A DNA stretch of 64,000 nucleotides from Norana najaformis. Its lineage: Eukaryota; Annelida; Clitellata; Crassiclitellata; Hormogastridae. This document shows, one piece after another, positions 46,191 to 56,259 of the stretch; position 1 is the stretch's first letter; every line of letters begins with the position of its first letter. The notes under the pieces were generated by a model that saw nothing but the letters and a program-made list of their open reading frames with translations, did no database searches and had not been told where the DNA came from. The DNA is taken from the NCBI GenBank assembly GCA_964023275.1, contig OZ029914.1, positions 10,361,561 to 10,425,560 on the forward strand, in the 5' to 3' direction. The position numbers and the translations under genes are program-made.

Positions 46191-48813
46191 CACTGGCCAA
46201 CAGAAAAATTTTTTTTCTTGTTGCCTTCGGTTTTAGACCTGTTCTTGGGGTAATTTTGGGCGCTGATTCAGAAAATGTCATTGGATTGAGTGCATCAGGT
46301 CTAGTTTCTCAGATATCGTCGATTTTGTAAAGAAAACCCAGTCCACTCTTTAAACGATGTCTTTGGCAAAACTAAAATGTCATAATAAGCTTTATTTATG
46401 GCTAATTATAATTCTTGCTGATTCATATAATGCCTACATCCTTATAATGTAAAATCAGCATATCTTGCCGCGTGCTGAGATATTGCTGATTCAACGAAAT
46501 AACTATTCCGTAGCCTACAGCTTACTCAGCACTAAATTCATGGCCTCATTTAGAATTTATTTGTGCTTATACAGAGTTTCATGGTTTCGAACTATGTAAA
46601 TAGATTATGCTGAAGTCAGCATTTATAGCCTATATAAACCGCCTCCTGAAAGCTAGAGCAGCCGCAGTCGTCTTAGGGCATATTAAGAGTTGGTCGCAAG
46701 AACAATCTGTGAATGTGAGCATTAAATAACTACATGTTCTTACTATTTTTTAGGTTAGTCATTTAATTCCTCAGATGCGAACATCCTTAAGGTTATGGCT
46801 ACTTCCAGACGGAGCTGCATTAACCATCCAGACATATTCTGCTACATTTGTGGGGAATACACACTAAAAGCAAACAGGAAACCGATTTCTGAGTTTGTAA
46901 AAAGAGCATATGTAGGTTATTTTGGTGTCAAACTTGGAGATCAAGATAAGCAATGGGCTCCTCATACAGTATGCAAAACTTGTATTGAACAATTGCGCCA
47001 CTGGACAATTGGAAAGAGAAGCTGCCTGAAATTTGGTGTACCGATGGTTTGGAGGGAACAGATAAACCACTTCGACGACTGTTACTTTTGTATGGTTAAT
47101 ATCATAGGCATCAATCGAAATAATCGTCACAAGTTGTCTTACCCTGATATACCTTCAGCCAGGAGACCTGTTCCGCATTCGGATATTGTACCAGTTCCAC
47201 CTTTTCGCGAACTACCTCAGCTCTCAGACGATGACACTTGCATGTCCAATATTGGACAAGATGACGAAAGTGAAGAAAGTGGGGGCAGTGACAGTGATTT
47301 CCAATCAACTTCACACAGTGAACGTTTTGACCAAAAAGAGTTGAGTGATCTGATCAGGGACTTAAATCTTTCCAAAGAGTCCTCTGAATTGCTTGCGTCC
47401 AGACTAAAGGAAAAGAATGCACTTCAGCCTGGAACGAAAATTACAATTTATAGAAACAGAGAAAAGGATTTGCTGCCATTCTTTACCGAAGACAACAACC
47501 TAGTATTCTTAATGACATCAGCAACTTATTGAAGAAAATTGGTCTGTCGGATTACAGCCCAGATGAGTGGCGTCTTTTTATCGACAGTTCAAAACGTAGT
47601 CTGAAATGTGTGCTTTTAAATAACGGCAACAAATTTGGTTCTATTCCAATCGGTCACTCCACCAGGATGAAAGAAGAGTACAATGCCATCTCTTTAGTAC
47701 TGGAAAAGATAAAATACAAAGAACATCAATGGGTAATTTGTGTAGACTTGAAGATGGTAAATTTCCTCCTTGGTCAACAAAGTGGCTACACAAAGTATCC
47801 CTGCTTTTTGTGTCTTTGGGACAGTAGAGCCAAGCATGAACATTGGACAAGAAAAGATTGGCCTTCGAGGAAAGACATGGTGGTTGGAGCTCAAAATGTA
47901 ATCAAGGAATCTTTGGTGGCACGAGATAGGATCATACTGCCACCACTACATATAAAGCTAGGCCTGATGAAAGAATTTGTCAGGGCTTTGAATAAAGAAG
48001 GTTCATGCTTCGAATACATAGTACACAAGTTACCAGGAATTACAATGGAAAAATTGAAGGCTGGAATCTTCGATGGTCCACAGATCAGGCAACTTATGAA
48101 TGACCCACTTTTCATACCATCAATGAATGAAATCGAATCTTGTGCCTGGTCTTCCTTTGTTCTTGTAACTAAAAATTTTCTTGGCAACAAGAAGGCAGAC
48201 AATTATGCACAACTAGTAGAGGATATGCTTCTTCATTTCAACAAGCTTGGCTGCAACATGAGCATTAAAGTCCATTATCTCCACAGTCACTTAGATCGCT
48301 TTCCAGAGAATCTTGGTGACTTCAGCGAAGAGCAAGGTGAAAGATTTCACCAAGACATCAAAACAATGGAAAATCGATATCAAGGAAGATGGGATGCACA
48401 CATGATGGCAGACTATTGCTGGAATATTATGCGCGATTGTTCCGGCAGATGCCACACTCGGAAATCGTACAAAAGGAGCTTCTTCGGTGTCGAATGACTT
48501 GAAATTTTTATAACAAACTTGTTCTGTTTGGTATCATATAAGTACAGTTTCAGGTACTACCATTTTCTTTTAAGTATTTGTATTATTATGTTTATTTAGT
48601 GTATCACATAATAAATTGAGCACTACATAATTATAGCTATAGCCTTATGTTTTATGGGCGAGCAGAGGCAAGGACTGGTATATGGCATAATGTTCTATAT
48701 CTCGAAAACTAGACCTGCTGGGAGAAAACTGGTGCCTTTTCTGGAATCAGCAGGTCAAATATACCCAGAAACAGTTCTAACATTTGAGGCAACAAATTAT
48801 GTGTTGGCCAGTG
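46191..48813 (+). mobile_element. DNA transposon, CACTGGCCAACA family, copy C
   Basis: 2623 bp with inverted ends CACTGGCCAACA and TAA duplications at 46188-46190 and 48814-48816. GCTGATTC occurs three times near the left end (46262, 46417, 46485) and once inverted near the right end (48744-48751). A hairpin (AATCAGCA-TATCT with its complement) spans about 46453-46491. Confidence 0.95.
46795..48497 (+). pseudogene. Transposase-like gene of copy C, one frame break
   Basis: Cleanest copy, about 567 residues with a single 1-base deletion near 47510 (ATTCTTAATG here, ATTCTGTAATG in A and B). Cysteine pairs at about 16/19 and 60/63 have the spacing of a ZAD-type zinc domain. HFDDCYFC follows at 92-99, an acidic serine-rich linker at about 140-180, and then a C-terminal region with LFIDSS, CVDLK, YPCFLCLWDSRAKHEHW, LPPLHIKLGLM and GERFHQDI. 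This layout suggests an RNase H-fold transposase with an insertion between the second and third acidic residues. The fold is inferred. Confidence 0.9.
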
Positions 48814-48816
48814 TAA

Positions 48817-49405
48817 TTATTATCTACCCCTATACACAGCGACTTAGGTCTGGTCATACCTATGGTAAACTTTAACTCAAGATTTATCAACAGTAGCTGC
48901 AAATGAATCTCCAACTTTATAAATTTATAACTTTTTACTGTTTGTGACAGAAACATGCGATGTTCATCAAATTGTTCTGCAATTTCGGCCCAATCCAGTA
49001 CAATATCTGACTCAATTTTTAATTCTACAAAGGTTTTGAGGGTTTTCTAATGCACGGGCACATAGCCTATAGGCCTATGCGCGAAAGCCAACGCTCATGT
49101 CGATTTCGCCAAACTAGCCGTGGTTGACGATGGAATGCATAAAAGCTGAATTTTTTTAAAGCGACACCTGACGCGAAGATTCATATCGATTCCGTTACAG
49201 AAAATCAGAATATAGATAAAAAGGCATTTTCTGCGTTCGTTCATTCGTGGCATTCGTTATGTCAGTTCTATGATGTAATTCAGATCTAAACTCAACTCTT
49301 TCAAATTGCCCACCCAATACAGCCTGGCTTCTGATTTTTTGACTCACCAGATTCGACATGGCGTCTCCAACGGATTATGACCTTGGATCTTAATTTTATT
49401 TGAAG
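48817..49405. other. no gene recognised
   Basis: Right flank of copy C, anonymous, with a TAGGCCTA palindrome at 49070. Confidence 0.4.
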
Positions 49406-49408
49406 CGA

Positions 49409-49480
49409 CTATTGCTTGATGCCTTGGGCATTATGATAACGGCGCAATAGATGTCATGAGATCAGTTTAGATTAGATTTT
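49409..49480 (+). repeat. LINE 3'-end repeat with TTAGATTAGATT tail
   Basis: GATGCCTTGGGCATTATGAT, then AACGGCGCAATAGATGTCAT, then a short TTAGATTAGATT run. Confidence 0.65.
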
Positions 49481-49559
49481 CAAAATGCTCCAGGAGTCGA
49501 CTATGCAGCCTTCGTAATCGTATCGTAATCGTCAACTCGACATTCCTGAAGCTCTATTA

Positions 49560-50245
49560 AAAGCTACTCGCAGGGAACAAGCTTATTCACGAAAGCTGCG
49601 TCAAGTCCGTGGGGTTGTCCAAAGATGCCATATCTACAACCAAGTCCGGTTGCCAGAAGACCAGAGAGAGGAGGGAAGAAGAGGCTAGAGTGGGTTGTGT
49701 TTAAGCTGAGAGAAAAGGGAAGATTGATCAGGGTGGGATTTCTTGAAAAGGTAAGACTTTTGTAGCCTAATAAACGTGCATTGGAAGAAATAACCCTGGA
49801 TCATATGTATGCTCGTTGGCAATCACACCGAAATCTTCCGTTAAGGACGCTAGAAAAAGGCGGAGAGAGGGGTCACCCATATGAAGACAATGGGAAGGGG
49901 TTATGCCCAATGCGGAAATCTAAATCTTAATTTCGTACATGTTGTTATTTCAGTACATCCTGTGCCTTAAACACAAACTTCAGTCAGATAGCAGTCCGTA
50001 CCGCGTTGGATCTAAGCTTTTAGTGTCCCACTTCTGGACACAGCATTATCAAAATACTCCACTACATATAGCTCAGTTAGATCTGCAAGAACAAAAAAGA
50101 AAAACCTAATTCATAGGTTTGTGTGCTTCCTTGGAGTGCCGACGTCCGGAAAGTGGATGGGGAGGGTAATTACGAATGCGGACAATTGCAGATAAGGGGA
50201 GGGAGGGGTTCAAGGTAAGTAATTCTATGTGGATGTCCTCTGTAG
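49560..50245. repeat. composite dispersed repeat
   Basis: Left part (49560-49790) matches 51295-51690 and 6760-7110. Right part (49850-50245) matches 4800-5235. This is the only place where both parts are adjacent, so it may be the most complete member of the family. Confidence 0.65.
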
Positions 50246-50419
50246 ACGATTAAAAAGACAAATGAGGGACTATTGTATTCTAAGTTTAAATTATTTATAG
50301 TAGTTTTCTTATTAGCCAACGCGATTTCATAGCCTTTTAGTTTAGGCTCAATAGTTGTGCACTTTTATATTACTACCCACGAAGTAGGTCAGTGCGCGAA
50401 CGGCGAAAAAAATTAGACG

Positions 50420-50960
50420 GACCATTTTAGATCAGGCGGTGAGGTGTGATCTGGGTACCAACCTTCAGAAGCCGAGACTAAGAAAATTTAGGAATCAGAA
50501 TAAAGTGGAGGAACACCTATGGCAGGGTGGATTTAGCGGTTCACCCACCCTCGCAACTCTCTTGGTTATATCCCGATGGCCCTCAGCCCAGACGCATGCA
50601 TGGCGGACTGTCAGAATGTGGCACCTCTCTGGAAATGCTCTTGCCCCTCTACTCAAGCAATCCTGGAGGAGCCGTCACTGGATCTATGGCACATGCTAGC
50701 AAAAGGAGCCACTGACTTAACATTCCGCCCTAAGTGCACCCCTTCAATGACAATAATTTACCTCTTTCTCAGCATCGGCAAGACAAGAGGTTCTATGAGG
50801 TGGCAGAAATGGAGGTTCGCATCAGAGCAGTGGAAAAATATTAGAATTAGAACAGATCATTGCCTCATAGCACTCGGATTCAAACGATCTTTCATGGTCT
50901 GTGTAATGTTAGCCCAAATAGGAATTCTCTGCTGTTTTATCTATGTACATTAGTTTGCCT
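50420..50960 (+). repeat. SINE copy 4 (body and long 3' part)
   Basis: GATCAGGCGGTGAGGTGTGA and later GCCTCATAGCACTCGGATTC align with 10376-10800. Overlapping open frames here are repeat-derived. Confidence 0.65.
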
Positions 50961-50964
50961 TTCC

Positions 50965-51290
50965 GAGTTTTATATGGTGACCTTTGGAAGGAGCGTTTTC
51001 ATGTGTTTTTATAAGGACATCATCAGGAAAGGTATGGATGGCTTTTTCATTCTGAATACCTTAAAACAGCATAATCCTTACAAACATAATTATTTCATGT
51101 AGATATTAAACAGTGGTAAAAAGACATAACAGAAATGTTTGAAAGTATTTAGAGAACAATTTTGTATCAATTATATGTATAATTTGGTGATTCTTACATA
51201 AGAACGTGAGTTCAACGAAAAAACATCCTTATATATGTTGGCCTAGTTTTGGAATGAACGAAAATGAAATAGTTAAATTTCAAAAGCCTT
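50965..51290. other. no gene recognised
   Basis: AT-rich spacer between repeats. Confidence 0.4.
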
Positions 51291-51294
51291 ACTT

Positions 51295-51690
51295 TAAATC
51301 TTAGTTCAGGACACCAACTTATTCGTTAGCGCTGCGTCAATTCATAGGGCTTGATCAAAGATGCCATGGGCAGAACAAAGTCTCGTTGCGAGAAGAGCAG
51401 AGAGAGGGGTAAAAAGCAGCTGTAACGGGGAGTTGTGTTTAGGCTGAAATGGGAAGGCGGCGGGTTGGATGGATCAGGGTAAGATTTCTTGTAAAGGTGA
51501 GATTTCACATTTGAATTGAATGCCTAGGAGTAATTGATAGAAGGGCTTGAGATAGTTGGTGATGGGCGAACGACAGAAGGGAAAGAGGAAACAAAGAATT
51601 TGCGAAATTCCGGAGGGAAGTCGTCCCAGAGTCAAGGCGCAGTGTGGCAGATGGATTGGCTAGCGAAGTTAAGATGAGTAGTAATTACAA
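51295..51690. repeat. dispersed repeat, related to 6760-7110 and 49560-49790
   Basis: Contains ACCAACTTATTCGTTAGCGC, AGAGCAGAGAGAGGGG and GCGCAGTGTGGCAGATGGAT. Confidence 0.7.
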
Positions 51691-51750
51691 CCTAGTTTGC
51701 CATTATTAAATTTTATATTTATCCGGTTTCTATTTGTTTTTGCCCCTTGT

Positions 51751-51823
51751 ACTGAAAGAAAGATTGTTTGTGAGTCCTGCGCCGCCAAGGGTCGCCGGCG
51801 AACAAAAATCTCCTTTCAGTATT
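51751..51823. repeat. imperfect hairpin of about 73 bp
   Basis: ACTGAAAGAAAGATTGTTTG at the left pairs imperfectly with GAACAAAAATCTCCTTTCAG at the right around a GC-rich loop (GCCGCCAAGGGTCGCCGGCG). Confidence 0.5.
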
Positions 51824-52205
51824 TGGTAGCGAGTTTTGCTGTTAGTAAACGGCTTTATCTTCGAGGGTCTTTAGGCTTTAGCAGCACGTGAATGGATCTG
51901 TTCGACCGTACAGAGACGTAACGACGATTATTTCTTTCCCAGGTGTATTACAAATATGTACAACGTTTATACAGCAAATTGAGCAAAATCAGAGTCTTTT
52001 GATTCGTATAAGCCTGTTAATCTAGCGTGGTCCGTTTAGAAGATGCAGAATTATTCTTAATCTTTCTGCTCTCCAGAATCTAACGCCTCTTCGACCTTTA
52101 TCCAGCGAATGCCCTCTTTGCTTGGTACTCTTGCTTAACTTTCCCTTCCGTCTGTCAATCATCCAACTTCCCCCTTTCGCCATACGATCAGCGTCCCTCT
52201 GTTCC

Positions 52206-52212
52206 ATCTCTC

Positions 52213-52279
<67 letters not shown>

Positions 52280-52280
52280 C
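52206..52280. repeat. (TC)n microsatellite
   Basis: Nearly pure TCTC run of about 75 bp. Confidence 0.95.
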
Positions 52281-52317
52281 CTCGTTGACCTCCATCTGTC
52301 AGAGACGGGCGTCCTAT

Positions 52318-53035
52318 CCGCCTCGCGTTAATCATAGCTTCGCTTAACTGTTCTTCAATGTTCCTTGCAAATTAATTACATGAACAAATAAGCTAAATGA
52401 TCCGATAAAATACGATCTACAATATGCAAAAACTAAAACTCCTCATTGATTTCCAAATTTTCACTACAACTTCCCATTTCGAAAGCTGATGGTCCTCGCA
52501 GTAGCTTTGGAAAGAACACAGTTGGCTTTATTTATGTGGAAAAACAGTTCAATTTAACGCCGATTTGTTTTCAGAAGCACAGACGAGCATCACACGGCGT
52601 TCGATTAAATGTCTTTCAATGCCGTTCGTTAGCGACTCATCAGGCAGTCTAATTACAAGTCTCTAAGTATCTATAACACAAAACCACTAAAAGCAATATC
52701 GTTCAAATACATATTATTATAATCGTAAAACTGTTTAACTACTGAGCTAATTACATAATTTTCTACTATAAAGCATCAGAATGAGCTAAAACATCTTACA
52801 GCGTAATTACAATCAATTCGTCATGTACGCTCTAGATAGTCCATCTGCCAGAGAATTGGGTTTTCCCGGGACATAATTGATTTCAAGATCCGCCTCGCGT
52901 TAATAATAGCTTCGCCTAACAGGGTTTCTTACAAATTAATTACACAAACACATAAGCTAAATACCCCAACTAAATACGATCTACAATATGCAAAAACTAA
53001 TACTCCTCATCGTTTTCAAAAATTTCACTACACCC
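52318..53035. repeat. direct repeat pair of about 145 bp, period about 574 bp
   Basis: Copies at 52318-52470 and 52892-53035 both begin CCGCCTCGCGTTAAT and share TACGATCTACAATATGCAAA and TTTTCA-CACTAC-type ends. The sequence between the two copies is not repeated further. Confidence 0.85.
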
Positions 53036-53299
53036 CTCTTGCTCTGATTGTGATTCATCTTGTTCCAGTTCTTCAAACATTGTTGGTTATTCCAGCCAAT
53101 TGCGGTTTTGTTTTTAGAATTCTGTAAAACAACAAAATGCGAAAATATCACTATTATCAGTCACTATGCATCGAAAGATAACCTAGAGTATTTCTTTTTA
53201 AGACAAGGTATGGCTAAAACTAATTCAAATGGCATTCATTATCAAGCATTCTTTAGGCCTAATCTATTTGTCTCTCTTCTCAAAACGTATTCCTAAATT

Positions 53300-53588
53300 T
53301 AATGAATGCCTCGCTTGTGCTCTCAGCAATCCCCACATCCCCAAAAAAACACCATCACATCACTTCTGTTCTGAAATCAATTCACTGGCTTAAACACCTG
53401 AAAAAATAGAGTACAGAGGCTAATCACTTACCTTCAAGTCGCCTCAATCCTCCCAAGCCCCTGTCTTCGTCCAACCACTCCGTTCAAACCGCTCCTCGTC
53501 TGCCCCAACACTTGTACGCCCTTCCAAACCTATCCCTAAAATTTGGAAATCGTCCTTAGCCATAAATGATCCACCCCTCTGGAATAAA
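53300..53588 (+). mobile_element. LINE 3' fragment
   Basis: Shifting frames read HHHITSVLKSIHWLKHLKKI, EYRVLITYLQ-like text and then NDPPLWNKLALTL, typical of the C-terminal end of a LINE. Dead and short. A MITE begins at its end. Confidence 0.6.
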
Positions 53589-53899
53589 CTTGCGTTGACA
53601 CTCATTTACGGGCCCCGAAATGACTAAGACCTGAATGGGCACCAGATGGCTTTCAGTGGACGGTCGTGGTATTCAACAGATGGTCACCATCCACACTCTG
53701 ACAAATAGTGTGGAATTGAAGAGCCTCACTCACTGAGGATGAACTTTAGTCCACATTAGTGTAAAGCGTTTATGCACAGTAGTGAAGCAGGTTACCAAGT
53801 GCAAGCAATTAATGGTCCATCAGATCGTATACTGAATGCCATTTGGTGCCCATTCAGGTCTCCATCATTTCGGAGTCGGTAAATGAGTTTCAGCGCAAG
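53589..53899. mobile_element. 311-bp MITE with imperfect inverted ends of about 75 bp
   Basis: The left end CTTGCGTTGACACTCATTTA and the right end (inverted) CTTGCGCTGAAACTCATTTA continue alike through GACCTGAATGGGCACCA. No coding capacity. No clear target duplication was found, so the superfamily is open. Confidence 0.8.
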
Positions 53900-54088
53900 A
53901 TGGGATGTCCAAAAGAAGAACCTGTAGTTGGATTACGGTTGTTGCTTTTGTGCCTCAGCCGAAAGATCCTTCTACCGGTACTACATTTTCACTAACTGGG
54001 CTCGTTCTGCTTAAGTTAACTGCAATTGCATGCCAACTTTGTGTCTACTGCCATGCCGCCGCTCATAACGTGTCCTCAAATGCTTCCG
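53900..54088. other. no gene recognised
   Basis: Short anonymous stretch with a plus-strand open frame lacking domains. Confidence 0.4.
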
Positions 54089-54089
54089 A

Positions 54090-54200
54090 ATATATATATA
54101 TATGTATGGGGCCTATATTATATACAGTATTATATATTATATATACATATACATACATATATGCCTATATATTCTTTTATGTGAATATATATATATATAG
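54090..54200. repeat. (TA)n microsatellite
   Basis: Several interrupted ATATATATAT runs with TATACATATACATACATATA. Confidence 0.9.
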
Positions 54201-54469
54201 GCCGTGTTCCACTTGTGAAGGTTTAAATCAGATGTAGATGTGAACATGTTCGCATTTAGTAATTTTACAGTTCTGAGTAAGCTCTTGATAAGAAACTCTT
54301 TACTCTTGAATGTCTTTCGCTATATAGAACGGTTCAACAAGGCATAAGACAACTAGACAAAGAAATCACAAAGGCAGGTATCTCAAAGGGTTAAAAATTC
54401 GTTGGTAAGGGCTGTCTCCAATACTTCGTAGTACGATCTTATTACTTCTTTGCAGATTCAATTTCAAAA

Positions 54470-55020
54470 TTGATGTAACTGTTTATACGACACTGTATTC
54501 TGGTGAATTAAAGATAAAGACGGTAAGATGCTAACTGAGGAGAATGCTATCAGAGCTAGATTGAAGATATACTTTGAAGAACTGCTAAATAAAGAAAGTC
54601 CAAGGAAGCCGCTAGAGTAAGCCATTCCTTTGACAGGACCGGAGAATGAAATTACTTGCAAAGAGATTGAGATAGCAGTTGAAAAGGTGAAAAACAACAA
54701 AGCACTGGGACCATCTGGAATGACCGCCGAAATGTTTAAAGCACTTCGACATGATGGCATCGAATGACTGCACATCATTTTAAATGACTTTATGAAACAA
54801 GAAAGGCTGCCACAAGATCTAAAAGTGAAATAGTAGCAATATATTTATACAAAAAGGAGTAGTATTGGAATGTAGTAACTACAGAGGAATGAAGCTGCTG
54901 GAAATTGGACTGAAAGTGTACGAACGGGTGATCTAAGGGCGCGTTATGAAACGGGTGAAGCTACGTGATAAGAGTTTGGCTTTAGGCCGGGTAGTGGCAC
55001 AACAGATGCTTCATTTTTCT
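54470..55020 (+). mobile_element. RTE-like LINE fragment, decayed
   Basis: Same family as 23267-24760: KVKNNKALGPSGMTAEMFKA, LHIILNDFMKQERLPQDLK and ECSNYRGMKLLEIGLKVYER are readable across frame breaks and stops. It starts further 5' in the polymerase than the other copy and is cut off near the RPGR motif, where a SINE follows. Confidence 0.8.
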
Positions 55021-55024
55021 TAGC

Positions 55025-55250
55025 ATTGACATATGAGGGCGAGTGGCTCAGCCCTCTCTCTCGCCGCCCGATCTTCAAACTGACAGTGTACATTCAGTGT
55101 AACGTACTCATTAAAGTTGAGTTGGTTTGGGGGCGCAAGTGAAGCCGATATCTCGAAACAAATTTCTTCCCTGGCGGGGATTCGACTTCATGACCTTGCA
55201 ATTGAGAGTCTAGCACGCTAATCACTAATCGCCAAAATCCACAGTCGATT
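55025..55250 (-). repeat. tRNA-derived SINE, copy 5
   Basis: On the minus strand the head GATTAGCGTGCTAGACTC and B box AAGTCGAATCCCC are followed by AGGGAAGAAATTTGTTTCGA and GATCGGGCGGCGAG. It abuts the broken end of the LINE at 55020. Confidence 0.75.
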
Positions 55251-55254
55251 CCGA

Positions 55255-55725
55255 CCCTAAGAGCGCTATAGATGTAATACAACATTGCACAGCAGAAAAC
55301 TCGAAGTTTTTGTCTATTCAAGGCTCTTTCTTTCTTCAAACTGCTCCAAGTAACCATGACGTGTTACAAGTTTTCAGCACTACTTTGAGAACACCATTCA
55401 GTCCCTAGAGTATAGAAGAACACTTCTGAGATTCAGAATTTCCAGCTAGGCAACATAAAATTTAGTTCGACCTTTGATGAAGTTTCTTTCAATCGCAGGA
55501 CTACCCGTACTCTGAGTAATTTATATAGGTCCGTAATGACTTTATCCCCACTTTGGAAAAGCAGCTGTTTTCATTGAAAACGCTTTGCAAAATTTACTAC
55601 TTGCATACCCATTATTTTGTGGATGTGTCTTAGGCATATACTGTTTATGATTAAAAATTGCTTTTATGAGTTGCTTTTTTAAGAATACTAATATGAATAA
55701 GTGAATAATGACCTTGTAAGCTGAG
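55255..55725. other. 3' flank of gene 1
   Basis: Downstream of the CARD exon on the minus strand. 55540-55725 aligns with the flank of the CARD pseudo-exon (44030-44225). No clear poly(A) signal was chosen. Confidence 0.45.
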
Positions 55726-56045
55726 TTATCTGTCAAACTGTTCATGGATTCCACATCCTGATTCTTGGTTGTCTATGGATTCGAGTAAGTAATGATCTTT
55801 TTCAACTAAGGCTTCCCGTACAACGAGAAATGCTCTTGGATGTTGAATAGACAACAAGTGGTGGAGCAGGGCCCGACAACGACCCTCTGCTGTTGGATTA
55901 CCTTCTTGGATTCTCTCCCATTGGTTCGTAGTGATCACGTTTTCTTGAATCAACCAATCACTCAGTGGATCCGGCTCAACATCGGACACGAATTTCGCAG
56001 AGATTTTTTTTATCCGTTTCTTCACTTCATCATTTGTTAAAGATC
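55726..56045 (-). CDS. Gene 1 terminal exon: CARD domain
   Basis: About 105 residues in one open frame from acceptor TTGCTTCAG (56046) to a stop at 55726. It begins SLTNDEVKKRIKKISAKFVS and continues with DPLSDWLIQENVITTNQWER, CRALLHHLLSIQHPRAFLVV and REALVEKDHYLLESIDNQ, a typical CARD pattern of six helices. The exon starts in phase 1, and the third TIR exon can donate in phase 1 at a G|GTTAGC site (60985), giving GGA TCT at the junction. An N-terminal TIR and C-terminal CARD would couple a TIR enzyme or adaptor to a homotypic assembly module. The alternative is that the TIR exon stops by itself 3 bases later and this exon belongs elsewhere. Confidence 0.82.
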
Positions 56046-56119
56046 CTGAAGCAAAGTAGAAAGATTCACTGCAATGAATACCACAATTTTTAACATAATG
56101 GTCAAATTGTAATTATAGT

Positions 56120-56255
56120 TAGTAGCTTCTATCGCGCCGATGTCTAATGCACAAGGCACCAATCGATGGCGCACCAAGGCCAAGCCGCAATCAGGTCAGT
56201 ATTCAGAGGGTCAGTACACAAGACAAAGAGGGAGCCAATGGTGGATGAGTAAATT
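56120..56255 (-). repeat. LINE 3'-end repeat, inverted
   Basis: Reverse complement matches 39411-39523 nearly block for block (GTACTGACCCTCTGAATACT, GGTGCGCCATCGATTGGTGC). Confidence 0.75.
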
Positions 56256-56259
56256 GAAA

